64,000 nt of DNA, taken from positions 1 through 64,000 of the forward strand of contig NZ_BDCI01000013.1 of assembly GCF_001613425.1 (NCBI RefSeq), written 5' to 3'. The stretch comes from Nocardia vulneris (lineage in GTDB: Bacteria; Actinomycetota; Actinomycetes; Mycobacteriales; Mycobacteriaceae). Numbering within the stretch: the stretch's first letter is position 1; each line of letters starts with the position of its first letter. Positions 24,682 through 32,741 of the stretch are shown here, piece after piece. Below the pieces are notes generated by a model. It was not told the DNA's origin, made no database searches, and worked only from the letters and a program-made list of their open reading frames with translations. The translations under genes and the position numbers were made by a program.

Positions 24682-25896
24682 TTACCCCCGGGGTAATGGT
24701 GCGGGGTCCGGCCAGGTGTGGCGTCGCCGGGCGTGCGCCGCCACCGGGACGAGCACGAGCGCCGCGGTCAGCCCGCCGAGCAGTAGCAGCGTGCTGGGCG
24801 TGGTCCGGTCGAGGACGCCGCCCCCGGCCAGTGCGCCGAAGGCGAACGTCGCCTGGAACGCGGCGGTGAACAGCACGGCGGCGGCCTCCGGCACCGTCGG
24901 CGCGGCCTTGCCGAACCAGGCCTGCGAGGACACCGGTACCGCGCCGTAGCCGAGGCCCCAGACGACGAGCAGGCACAGCGCGCCCGGCAGCGATCGGCCG
25001 AGCACCGGCAGCAGCAGGGCGGCGAGCGCGATCAGCGCCGCCGCGCAGCCGAAGGTGGCGCGTGGGTACCGGGAGATCGTGGCACCGCCCAGGAAATTGC
25101 CGAGAATGCCGGCGACTCCGTAGCTCAGCAGCACCAGCGTGACGAGACCCGGGCCGAGCCGGGGCACCTGCTCGAGAAACGGCGTCACGTAGGTGTAGGT
25201 ACCGAAGTGGGCGAAGACGACGAGAAATGTGGCCAGCAGCGCGAATCGGATATTGCTGCCGCGCAGCAGGACGCGCAGCACGGCCGCGTCGGTGCCGCGG
25301 CGGGCGGGCAGCGGCGGCAGGAACACCACCAGCATGCCGAGCACCAGCGCGGACAGCGCCCCGAGTATTGCGAAAGTGACGCGCCAGCCCGCGATCTCGC
25401 CGCACAGCGTGCCTGTGGGCACGCCGAGCACGGAGCCGAGCGGCACCGCGGCGAAGATCACGGCGTTGGCCCGGGGCACGGCGGCGGCGGGCACGAGGCG
25501 CTCGGCCAGTCCGGCCGCGATGGACCAGAAGCCGCCGATGGTGACGCCGACGAGCACCCGGGACACCAGCACGAGCGGGTATGCGGACGCCACGGCCATC
25601 AGCACGTTCGCCGTGACGAGCAGAAACATGAACAGGCACAGCATGATTCGGCGATCGATCCGGCCGGACGCGACGGTCACCACGGGCGCGGCGACGGCGG
25701 CGATCAGTCCGGGTGCGGCCATCATCAGCCCGGCGTTCCCGTCGGAGACGGTGAAGTCGGCACCGATCGAGGTGAGCAGTCCGATCGGCAGGATCTCGGT
25801 GGTGACGATCGCGAAGATCGCGAGGGTCACCGCGGCGACGGCGAGCCGTCCGTCTCTTGCGTGCGGCGCGGATGTCGTTGCGGGAGTAGGGAGCAT
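24682..25896 (-). CDS. MFS exporter, DHA1/AraJ-like
   Basis: 404 residues with 12 hydrophobic segments. TTEILPIGLLTSIGADF in TM1, SGRIDRR in the TM2-3 loop, RVLVGVTIGGFWSIAAGLAERLVP in TM4 and VPLGSVLGVPTGT in TM5 are the DHA1 pattern (motif C type, drug:H+ antiporter). Substrate unknown. ATG 25896 is used; GTG 25905 is equally possible, and neither has a strong Shine-Dalgarno. The short gap to the thioesterase gene (36 bp) allows co-transcription. It could export the product of the adjacent biosynthetic cluster. Confidence 0.85.
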   Translation of the reverse strand: MLPTPATTSAPHARDGRLAVAAVTLAIFAIVTTEILPIGLLTSIGADFTVSDGNAGLMMAAPGLIAAVAAPVVTVASGRIDRRIMLCLFMFLLVTANVLMAVASAYPLVLVSRVLVGVTIGGFWSIAAGLAERLVPAAAVPRANAVIFAAVPLGSVLGVPTGTLCGEIAGWRVTFAILGALSALVLGMLVVFLPPLPARRGTDAAVLRVLLRGSNIRFALLATFLVVFAHFGTYTYVTPFLEQVPRLGPGLVTLVLLSYGVAGILGNFLGGATISRYPRATFGCAAALIALAALLLPVLGRSLPGALCLLVVWGLGYGAVPVSSQAWFGKAAPTVPEAAAVLFTAAFQATFAFGALAGGGVLDRTTPSTLLLLGGLTAALVLVPVAAHARRRHTWPDPAPLPRG

Positions 25897-25981
25897 CGTG
25901 GACACGTCGCCCAGTTCAGCAGCGGGCGACGCGGGACTCCGGCGGGTTTCGGCCGGGACCGTATCGAGGGCGAAAACCCGC

Positions 25982-27106
25982 TCAGCCGCGCATGGGAGCG
26001 AGGAATTCCGCGTTCGTCTCGGACTTGCGCAGACCCTCGAGCAGCAGGTCGAGTGCCTGCTGTCCGTCCAGCGTGCCGAGCGTGCGGCGCAGCGTGTCGA
26101 TCGTGGCGCGCTCATCGGGCGCGAGCAGCAATTCGTCGTGGCGAGTACTGGATTGGGCGATATCGACGGCAGGGAAGACGCGCCTGCTCGCGGCGGCGCG
26201 ATCCAGTTTCAGTTCGGCGTTACCGGTGCCCTTGTACTCCTCGAAGATCACGGTATCGGCCACCGAACCGGTCTCCACCAGGGCGGTGGCGATGATGGTG
26301 AGCGAGCCGCCGTGCTCGAAATTGCGGGCCGCGCCGAGGAAGCGCTTGGGCGGGGCGAGGGCGGCGGCCTCGACGCCGCCGGACAGTACCCGGCCCGAGG
26401 AGGGGCTGGCCAGGTTGTAGGCACGGGCGAGCCGGGTCAGCGAATCGAGCAGCACGACCACGTCGCGGCCCATTTCGGCCAGGCGTTTGGCGTGCTCGAT
26501 GGCGAGTTCGGCCACCGCGACGTGCTCCTTGGCCGGCTGGTCGAAGGTGGACGCGGCGACATCGGCGGGCACCGCTCGGCTGAGGTCGGTGACCTCTTCG
26601 GGACGCTCGCCGACCAGCACGAGCATGAGTTCGCACTCGGGGTGGTTCTTCGCGATGCCGTGCGCGATGGCTTGCAGCACAGAGGTTTTGCCTGCCTTGG
26701 GCGGTGCGACGATGAGCGCGCGCTGACCCTTGCCGATCGGCATGATCAGGTCGGTCACCCGGGTGGTGAGGGCGTGCTGCTCGGTTTCCAGCCGCAGGCG
26801 TTCGTCGGGGTGGATGGGTACCAGCTCGGCGAAGACGGGTCGGTCGGTGAGTTTGTCGGGGGACTGACCGTTGACCGTCGCCACCGTCAGCAGCAGCGCG
26901 GGTTTGTCGTTCGTGCTCTCGGATTGTGCTGTGCCGGTGAGGAAGTCGCCGCGGCGCAGCTGATGTGTACGGACCAGGCGCTGCGGCACGGTGAGGTCGA
27001 GCGGGCTGGGAGCGTATCCGTCGACGCGCAGGGTGGCCCGGGTTCCGACGATGTCGAGGATGCCGGTGACCGAGCGCGTCGACTGCTCAGAAGTGTTGGT
27101 GTTCAT
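25982..27106 (-). CDS. rho: Short Rho-type transcription termination factor
   Basis: 374 residues. Cold-shock-like RNA-binding domain at about 10-95, then the RecA-like ATPase: P-loop APPKAGKTS (K140), GERPEEV, Walker B VVVLLDSLTRLARAY, Q-loop region RVLSGGVEAAALAPPKRF, GAARNFEHGGSLTIIATAL and the R-loop TRHDELLL. Main actinobacterial Rho proteins are about 600-700 residues with a large Arg-rich N-terminal insertion; this one lacks both the Rho_N helical domain and that insertion. The motif usually written IDERPEEV here begins with Gly in place of Asp. It is therefore probably a paralogue. Neighbours give no clue to its targets. Confidence 0.88.
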   Translation of the reverse strand: MNTNTSEQSTRSVTGILDIVGTRATLRVDGYAPSPLDLTVPQRLVRTHQLRRGDFLTGTAQSESTNDKPALLLTVATVNGQSPDKLTDRPVFAELVPIHPDERLRLETEQHALTTRVTDLIMPIGKGQRALIVAPPKAGKTSVLQAIAHGIAKNHPECELMLVLVGERPEEVTDLSRAVPADVAASTFDQPAKEHVAVAELAIEHAKRLAEMGRDVVVLLDSLTRLARAYNLASPSSGRVLSGGVEAAALAPPKRFLGAARNFEHGGSLTIIATALVETGSVADTVIFEEYKGTGNAELKLDRAAASRRVFPAVDIAQSSTRHDELLLAPDERATIDTLRRTLGTLDGQQALDLLLEGLRKSETNAEFLAPMRG

Positions 27107-27404
27107 GGGTTTTCCTTCAGGTGATGGTTCGTGGGTACGGCGAACGGCCGGATCTGCGACGGCGTGCGGACGCGTCGCGAGAGGTGGGATCCTCGGGATA
27201 CCGGAACGGCGATGAAAGCCGGATTCGGAAAGGGGATCTCGGAATTCCTGTGGGAGGAGCTACCTACGTCCACAAGGAGAAGACCTGGCCGAGAGTACCT
27301 GGTCGATCTACACCACGCAAGGGTGGTGCGTCCAGCAGGCAGAACGACCTGCGGCGCACGAATATTCCCGGTGTCGTGCGGTCGCGCCGACCGGCGCACA
27401 CGAC
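27107..27404. other. Rho leader region without a gene
   Basis: About 300 bp upstream of the short rho with no credible frame. A small hairpin CACCAC-gcaagg-GTGGTG lies at 27311-27328. Leader control by Rho itself is known for rho genes in other bacteria, but nothing here identifies it. Confidence 0.4.
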
Positions 27405-27447
27405 GATGCCCGGTACGGGACGCGAAAAGCGTCCCGTACCGGGCATC
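27405..27447 (-). terminator. Very stable hairpin terminator
   Basis: Perfect 19-bp stem (GATGCCCGGTACGGGACGC and complement) with a GAAAA loop, 21 nt past the stop of the leftward gene at 27468. No U-tract follows, as is common for actinobacterial terminators. It isolates rho from the upstream secreted-protein gene. Confidence 0.75.
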
Positions 27448-27467
27448 GGAAGGAAGGTGCTGCGGGG

Positions 27468-28160
27468 TTATCCGTAGACGGCGCTGAAGAACTGGATCGC
27501 GCTGGCGATGCCGACCGGGACGCCGAGCAGCACCATGCCCGCCGCCGCCCCGAGGGCGATGCCGACGCCCGCGCCGGCCAGGCACAGGCCGATCGGGCCC
27601 GCGAAGAACGTCGGCACCACGAGCGGCGCGCCGATGATGGCGCCGGCGACGCAGCCGAGGATGCCGCCGACGATCGTGCCGACCAGGGTGCCGATCGCGG
27701 TGGCCAGGCCGAACTGGGTGGCGGCGGTGCTCAGCGCGGTGTTGAAGTCGGCGCCCGCGATGTCCTTGGCCTCGGCCGGCTTCAGCATGGCGGCCGGGCG
27801 GGCCGTCGCCGGATCGGTGCTCGGCGTGAATGTGGCGGTGTTGCCGTCGATCTGGGCCGCGATCGGCCATTCCAGGCCGTCTTTCAGATATGTCAGCGGC
27901 ATTCCGGCAACCAGGTGTCCCTGATTGTCCAGCACCTGGAACTGCGTGCCCTGGGTGGTCAGCGAACCGGCGTCGGTCTTCAGGACGACCGATTTGTCCA
28001 CCACATTCGCGGTGTAATGGATGCCGGGCAGAATATCGGTCTGCACGGTCGTCCCGGGGGCCGGGGCCGGGTCGACGGGTGCCGCGTAGGCGGTGCCGCT
28101 CGTGATGCCGATGGCCGCGATTACCAGAGTGGACGCGGCAGCGAACTTCTTGACCTTCAT
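27468..28160 (-). CDS. Exported protein with a Gly/Ala-rich glycine-zipper tail
   Basis: 230 residues from ATG 28160 (MKVKKFAAAST). Signal peptide to about residue 27 (SGTAYA-APVDP). A hydrophilic domain of ~110 residues with beta-strand-like segments (IHYTANVVDKSVVLKTDAG, FQVLDNQGHLVAGMPL) is followed by an 80-residue hydrophobic Gly/Ala/Val tail rich in GxxxG (GTLVGTIVGGILGCVAGAIIGAP and similar). Glycine-zipper tails of this sort associate with or insert into membranes. I recall comparable proteins as a Nocardia/Rhodococcus-specific exported family of unknown function. Two cysteines in the tail could form a disulphide. Confidence 0.75.
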   Translation of the reverse strand: MKVKKFAAASTLVIAAIGITSGTAYAAPVDPAPAPGTTVQTDILPGIHYTANVVDKSVVLKTDAGSLTTQGTQFQVLDNQGHLVAGMPLTYLKDGLEWPIAAQIDGNTATFTPSTDPATARPAAMLKPAEAKDIAGADFNTALSTAATQFGLATAIGTLVGTIVGGILGCVAGAIIGAPLVVPTFFAGPIGLCLAGAGVGIALGAAAGMVLLGVPVGIASAIQFFSAVYG

Positions 28161-28385
28161 GTACCTCAAACACTTTCCTCAGCAGGAGCACCTTCGGCCC
28201 CTCGGGGGCTCGAGCCGGCGCGGCCCATAAATACGAACCTTCGCACAGGTTCGTCGGGGTTTATTACGCGAACGTAACAAGCACTGCAAAGGAAGCGTCA
28301 AATAGCGACCGCATGTGTTAAAGAAATATAAATTCGGACATTCAGCTAACTCTCAGCGTCCGTTTATGTGGCGCACAGCACTTTT
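28161..28385. promoter_or_regulatory. AT-rich promoter region with a small palindrome
   Basis: Upstream of the exported-protein gene. TTACG-CGAA-CGTAA (28264-28277) is a perfect 5-bp-arm palindrome, and 28310-28345 is strongly AT-rich. No gene is seen. Promoter hexamers cannot be fixed with confidence. Confidence 0.35.
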
Positions 28386-29135
28386 TCAGCTGAGGCGCTG
28401 GACCAGCGCGCCCGGCAGCCGCGGCAGCATCAGATCGATCAGCCGCCACGGCCAGGCCGGCACGCACGCCCGGCGCTGTTCCTTCTCGATCGCGCCGACC
28501 ATCGCCGCGACGCCCTGCGCCAGCGGCGCCACCAAGCGCGCGTCACCGGCCTTGGCGGCCATGTCGGTGGCGATGAACCCGGGCAGCAGCGTGGTGACGG
28601 CGATCGGCGAGTTCGCCAGTTCGGTGGACAGCGCCTGCCCGAGCGCGGCGAGACCGGCCTTGCTCGCCGAGTACGCGGCCTTCTTGCCGGGCAGCCCGCG
28701 AATCGCGCTCATCGAGGACACCAGCACCAGGTGTCCGGCGTGCTGGGCGTGGAAGATCTCCAGCGCCGCCTCGGCCTGGGCCAGTGCGCTGACGAAATTC
28801 GTTGTCGCCGTGGCGATATTGGCGTCCGCGCGGCCGGTGCCGAGTACCGCGCCCTTGCCGAGGCCCGCGTTCACGATCACCCGGTCCAGCCCGCCCAGTT
28901 CGTCGCGTAACTCGCCGAACACCCGCGGCACCGCCGGATGGTCGTCGACGTCGAGCGCGCGGACGGCGACCGTGACGCCGGGGTGTGCGGCGCGCAGCTC
29001 GTCACGCAGCGCGGTCAACGCATCGAGGCGACGGGCACACAGCGCGAGATCGCGGCCCTTGCTCGCGAAATCGCGGGCCATCGCCGCGCCGAGCCCGGCG
29101 CTGGCGCCGGTGATCAGAATCTTCGTCCGCGTCAT
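28386..29135 (-). CDS. Short-chain dehydrogenase/reductase
   Basis: 249 residues. NADPH-binding TGASAGLG at residues 9-16, RRLDAL after the second strand, NAG motif (VIVNAGLGKG), catalytic Ser in VLVSSMSA and Tyr/Lys in AAYSASKAG. Proline-rich hydrophobic C-terminus (WPWRLIDLMLPRLPGALV). Resembles mycobacterial SDRs of unknown substrate and, distantly, KDSR. It is alone between two exported-protein genes; no pathway context. Confidence 0.88.
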   Translation of the reverse strand: MTRTKILITGASAGLGAAMARDFASKGRDLALCARRLDALTALRDELRAAHPGVTVAVRALDVDDHPAVPRVFGELRDELGGLDRVIVNAGLGKGAVLGTGRADANIATATTNFVSALAQAEAALEIFHAQHAGHLVLVSSMSAIRGLPGKKAAYSASKAGLAALGQALSTELANSPIAVTTLLPGFIATDMAAKAGDARLVAPLAQGVAAMVGAIEKEQRRACVPAWPWRLIDLMLPRLPGALVQRLS

Positions 29136-29162
29136 GACCCGACGATAACGGTGGACGGGCGC

Positions 29163-29534
29163 TCAGCCGCCGAAGGAGCCCGAGCGGGGCGGCGCGGGCA
29201 CCAGCCGCCACGGCCCGCAGTTCTTCGTCTTGAATGCCACATCGGTGGGCTTGATCTCCGCGAGTACCCGGCCACCCCGGGTGTAGTCGTTGCCGATGAT
29301 GTTGCGCATGTCGGTGTTGTCGCCCTCGACCTTGAACAGCCTGCGCCAATCGCACGGGTGGTCGCGGTCTGGCGCGCCCGGCGCCTCCCACCAGCCCGGG
29401 AAAATATCGACACCCACCAGGTAGAGGCCGTCCTCGGGCATCGTGTTCGCGGGTTCCGCGGTGGCCGTCGCGGAACCGAGCAGGGTCAGCGCGGACGTCA
29501 TGGCACCCGCGACAAGAAGCGTGCCTGCACGCAT
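29163..29534 (-). CDS. Small exported protein with two cysteines
   Basis: 123 residues from ATG 29534; GAGGAGAAC lies upstream. Signal peptide to about residue 26 (SATATA-EPAN). The mature ~97 residues begin EDGLYLVGVDIFPGWWEAPG and contain HPCDWRRLF and KNCGPWRLVP; the cysteines probably pair. Mycobacterial exported proteins with a similar GxYxVG-x-(D)I-x-PG-x-W start are known to me only as hypothetical. Function unknown; cell envelope or secreted location inferred. Confidence 0.75.
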   Translation of the reverse strand: MRAGTLLVAGAMTSALTLLGSATATAEPANTMPEDGLYLVGVDIFPGWWEAPGAPDRDHPCDWRRLFKVEGDNTDMRNIIGNDYTRGGRVLAEIKPTDVAFKTKNCGPWRLVPAPPRSGSFGG

Positions 29535-29723
29535 GGTGATGTTCTCCTCGAATCGTGCTCCGACTGCCACGCAGCGGTTGACCTGGGAGATCGGCGAATC
29601 TCCGGGGCCAAGATCTACCAGAGGACGCCGCCGGATGTGGCGCATTTCGCTTTTCTTGTCGCGATGCATGACCGGTCTGCCCGCGCTGTTGTCATCGGTC
29701 CGGTCCGCCGCGATATCTCAGGT

Positions 29724-30302
29724 ATGACGTGTGCTCGGCTCGAGTCCGGCCGGACAGCTCGGCGGCCGGCCCCCTGCGATGCCGCTTGCGCGGGGTTGTG
29801 TACCGACGCGGGACTTGCGGCGGTACTGGCGAGCGACCGGGCCCTGCTGCATTGGCGCGCGGTGCGGATGCTGGGCGACAGCGGCCTGGCCGAACAGGCG
29901 GTGCAGGAGTCGCTGCTGCGGGCATGGCGTTCGTGCGCGTACTTCGACGAAACCAAGGGCACCGTGCGCACCTGGCTGTTGACCATCCTGCGCAACGTCG
30001 TCATCGACATGGCCCGCTCGCGCGCCGCCCGTCCCGGCGACACCGGGTGGGACGAGATCGGCGAGCTGAGCGATGTCCGCTACGCCCACCCCGACTTCTC
30101 GGAGGGCCTGGTCGACGGGCTGCTCGTCGCCGAGTTGCTCTCCCGGCTCCCCGCGTCGCAGCGCGAAGCGGTGGTCGAGGTGATCCTGCGCGACCGCGCC
30201 TACCAAGAAGTGGCCGACGATATCGGCGTCCCCGTGGGCACCGTGAAAACCCGCGTCCACTACGCCCTGCGCTCGCTGCGCAGGCTGCCTCGCGGCGCCT
30301 GA
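29724..30302 (+). CDS. ECF sigma factor
   Basis: 192 residues from ATG 29724. Region 2: LLHWRAVRMLGDSGLAEQAVQESLLRAWRS with the core-binding AEQAVQE segment and TWLLTILRNVVIDMARSR. Region 4: LLSRLPASQREAVVEVILRDR and YQEVADDIGVPVGTVKTRVHYALRSLR. No anti-sigma gene is adjacent; the next gene, convergent, is a membrane protein with an extracellular domain. The open frame extends far upstream through an antisense region, so the start is a judgement; the N-terminal Cys-containing stretch (CDAACAGLC) is unusual. Confidence 0.85.
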   Translation: MTCARLESGRTARRPAPCDAACAGLCTDAGLAAVLASDRALLHWRAVRMLGDSGLAEQAVQESLLRAWRSCAYFDETKGTVRTWLLTILRNVVIDMARSRAARPGDTGWDEIGELSDVRYAHPDFSEGLVDGLLVAELLSRLPASQREAVVEVILRDRAYQEVADDIGVPVGTVKTRVHYALRSLRRLPRGA

Positions 30303-30329
30303 GCCGTCGAGAAGGCTGCACCACCCGCC

Positions 30330-30935
30330 CTATCGGCCGCGTCGGGTGACGAAGTCGAACTCGAGGTATTGCGCTGCGGCGGAAGGGATATGGGTGAGGG
30401 TCAGGTCGGCGAGGTTGCCCTGGTCGGTCTGCACGCAGAGGTGGCTGCCGGTCGTCAGGTGGTAGACGTCGTCCAGCGTTTGCGTCCAGCTGACCGTCGG
30501 GATCGCGGCGCAGCGGTCGGTGCCGGTACGGGTTCGATCCTGCGGTACCGCGAAGCGCGCGTTGCCGTCGGTCATGGCGTTGAGGGAGTCGGCGGTTTTG
30601 GAGGGGCTCATGTCGACGCCGGGCACGTTCTGATCCCGCACCTGCCCGGTGTCCAGGTCGATGCCTTCGACGTTGATCAGTTTGGCGTGCCCTTGTGCGA
30701 GCGGGGGTTCGATCGTGGTCGTCGGCGCCGCGGTGGTCGCGGACGGTGACGGCGTCGAGGGCGACGGGGGGACGGTCGGCTCGGCGGAATCGGGCCCGGA
30801 ACACTGCGCGATGCCGAAGATCACCGCGGCCACCGCGCCGACCACGCCGGCCGCACTGCCGACCACGGTCCAGAAGTGGGTCGATCCGTACCTGCTGCCG
30901 CTGCGCGCGGGCGGTGCGGGTTCGTGCTCTGCCAT
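30330..30935 (-). CDS. Single-pass membrane protein, extracytoplasmic domain of unknown function
   Basis: 201 residues from ATG 30935, GGGGG Shine-Dalgarno. A ~22-residue cytosolic start, one membrane helix (FWTVVGSAAGVVGAVAAVIFGIA), a Pro/Ser/Thr linker, then a ~120-residue outer domain with two cysteines (DRCAAIP and SHLCVQTD) and a closing TRRGR. Topology N-in, C-out. Convergent with the ECF sigma gene, 27 bp between stops. It lacks the zinc-binding HxxxCxxC of usual anti-sigma factors. Function unknown. Confidence 0.7.
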   Translation of the reverse strand: MAEHEPAPPARSGSRYGSTHFWTVVGSAAGVVGAVAAVIFGIAQCSGPDSAEPTVPPSPSTPSPSATTAAPTTTIEPPLAQGHAKLINVEGIDLDTGQVRDQNVPGVDMSPSKTADSLNAMTDGNARFAVPQDRTRTGTDRCAAIPTVSWTQTLDDVYHLTTGSHLCVQTDQGNLADLTLTHIPSAAAQYLEFDFVTRRGR

Positions 30936-31296
30936 CTGCTTGCCCCCTGGTGCCGGAAAATGACGGAATCGGGCACAGGCGGAAACGCAACCCGCGCCGC
31001 AGAAGCGGTACCGCGCGATCGGCTGAACACCAAAAACCTTACACAGCAACGGCTCTCTCGATGGCGGATTCGCCGGCGACGTTCCCGGGTGGTCGAGCCG
31101 CGGTGGTGGTTCCGGCTGAACGGTTGCTGAACTCGCTCCTGTCGGGCAGCTGACCAACTATGAACACACGTCTTCGGCGGTAACGGTTCAGTAACTGGTG
31201 TTGCTATCCTGATGCTTGCGTTGCCAGAGTGAACCACTGGGTTTGGTGTTACTAATGGGAAGGGAGAGGTGCCCGGTCCCGGGGTACCGACCGAAC
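30936..31296. promoter_or_regulatory. Divergent intergenic region before the amidase gene
   Basis: About 360 bp without a gene. Near the amidase: GTAAC at 31180 and 31191 (11-bp spacing), a -10-like TATCCT at 31205-31210, and GGGAAGGGAGAGG about 30 nt before the ATG. Promoter assignment is tentative. Confidence 0.35.
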
Positions 31297-32664
31297 ATGA
31301 AGCAGCCAAGCATCATCAAGGCCGGAGTAGCTTCCGCCGTCACGGCCGCGGTCACGGTGACGCTGTCCGGGCTCGTCCCGGGTACCGCGAGCGCCGGCCC
31401 CGCCTTCCCCGAGATGGCGAAGAAGCTGACGGGCAAAACGGTGTTCCTCGACCCGGGTCATCAGGGGCCCGGGCACGGCGAGAACGTGGCCAAGCAGGTC
31501 AGCGATGGTCGCGGCGGGATGAAGGACTGCCAGACCACCGGGATGACCACGGTGCACGGCGTCCCCGAACACACCATCAACTGGAACGTCGCGCAGCTGG
31601 TGCAGACCTCGTTGGAGAGTCTGGGCGCGCGCGTGGTGCTGAGCAGGCAGGACGACCAGGGCTGGGGCGGCTGTATAGACGATCGGGCCGCCGCCGCGAA
31701 CAAGTCGGGCGCCGACGTCGCGGTGAGCATCCACGCCGACAGCGCGCCCGCCGATCAGCGCGGCTTCCATCTGATCGTGCCCGAACTCCCCATTCCCGAC
31801 GCGATGATCGACAAGGTCCAGTCGGGTGCGGGGCTGGCGGCGTCCAAGGCGATGCGCGACGCGTACCTGCAGTCGGGCTTCGTTCCCGCGCCGTACGCCA
31901 GTGCCGATGGTCTGATGTCGCGCAGGGATATCGCCGGTCCCGCGCTCACCAAGATCCCCGATGTGTTCATCGAGATGGGCAACGGTGCCAACCTCGACGA
32001 CGCGGCGCAGCTGGAGACCCAAGAGGGGCAGCTCAAACACGCGATCACCATCACCACCGGATTGGTCAGCTACTTGCTCGGCCCGCCGGGAACCACGCCC
32101 GCGTCGGCGGGGGTGGCGGACAACGCGCCCGCGCCGCAGCCGGAACCGTCCCCGGTGCCCGCCGTTGCCCCCGCGCCGGCGAATTCGCCGCTGCAGCCGC
32201 ATCCGGCGTCGATCGATCCGCCGGGCGGACAGGCCGCGCCGCAGACGCTGACCCCGCTGCCCGGCCAGGCCGCGCCGCAAGCGCAGACCGTGCCGCAGGC
32301 CCAGTCGGTGCCGAACGCACAGTCCGCCCCGAACGCACAGTCCGCCCCGAACGCTTCGGCCCCGAACGCTTCGGCCCCGAACGTGCAGACCGCGCCGCAG
32401 GGCCAGGCCTCGCCGTTCACGCCGCCCGCGCCCGGCACCCAGCAGTCCGCACCGGGCACCCAGCAGAGCCCGAGCCTGCCGGGCACCAGCCCGTCCACGG
32501 ATACCCCGAGCGATATGGCGGCCGTCCGCGAAATCATGGACATGGTGCTCGAACTGGTGATGCCGCTGGCCAAGGCGCTGGGCGTGGACAACAACATGGT
32601 CACCGCGGAGCTGATCAACCTCGCCTACGCACTCGCGGCCAAGTTCCTGGCACCGGCCAAGTAG
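31297..32664 (+). CDS. Exported N-acetylmuramoyl-L-alanine amidase (Amidase_3, Ami1/Rv3717-like) with Pro/Ala/Gln tail
   Basis: 455 residues. Signal peptide to about residue 33 (GTASAGPAF). Amidase_3 domain 40-265 with the zinc ligands: His in FLDPGHQG, Glu in VPEHTINW and His in AVSIHADSA, and the catalytic Glu in FIEMGNGAN. It cleaves the lactyl-Ala bond between glycan and stem peptide in the cell wall. The catalytic part matches the single-domain mycobacterial enzyme; here a ~120-residue disordered tail follows (repeats of AQSAPN and ASAPN, many Gln/Pro) and then a conserved-looking C-terminal helix region of ~55 residues. The tail probably crosses or binds the wall. Confidence 0.9.
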   Translation: MKQPSIIKAGVASAVTAAVTVTLSGLVPGTASAGPAFPEMAKKLTGKTVFLDPGHQGPGHGENVAKQVSDGRGGMKDCQTTGMTTVHGVPEHTINWNVAQLVQTSLESLGARVVLSRQDDQGWGGCIDDRAAAANKSGADVAVSIHADSAPADQRGFHLIVPELPIPDAMIDKVQSGAGLAASKAMRDAYLQSGFVPAPYASADGLMSRRDIAGPALTKIPDVFIEMGNGANLDDAAQLETQEGQLKHAITITTGLVSYLLGPPGTTPASAGVADNAPAPQPEPSPVPAVAPAPANSPLQPHPASIDPPGGQAAPQTLTPLPGQAAPQAQTVPQAQSVPNAQSAPNAQSAPNASAPNASAPNVQTAPQGQASPFTPPAPGTQQSAPGTQQSPSLPGTSPSTDTPSDMAAVREIMDMVLELVMPLAKALGVDNNMVTAELINLAYALAAKFLAPAK

Positions 32665-32683
32665 CGCGGCTCCCGCAGGATCG

Positions 32684-32710
32684 AACGGCACCCTCGACGA
32701 GGGTGCCGTT
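32684..32710. terminator. Terminator between amidase and CobW genes
   Basis: Near-palindrome AACGGCACCCTCG-a-CGAGGGTGCCGTT (13-bp arms) 19 nt past the amidase stop. The stem must open at the tip to form a loop. A weak T-rich end. Confidence 0.65.
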
Positions 32711-32741
32711 CGGCGCTTCGGCGGTGCTCGCGCCGCGCAGT

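Noticed and set aside
24109..24696. Rightward 195-codon frame
   Set aside because: Antisense to the hotdog thioesterase gene, whose HGG motif and length are clear.
27321..27331. T-box-like AGGGTGGTGCG on the rightward strand
   Set aside because: No rightward gene follows; the nearest genes are leftward. The match to the T-box core is short and probably chance.
30330..30935. Anti-sigma factor for the convergent ECF sigma gene
   Set aside because: The cytosolic part is only about 20 residues and has no HxxxCxxC zinc motif; convergent orientation is also untypical.
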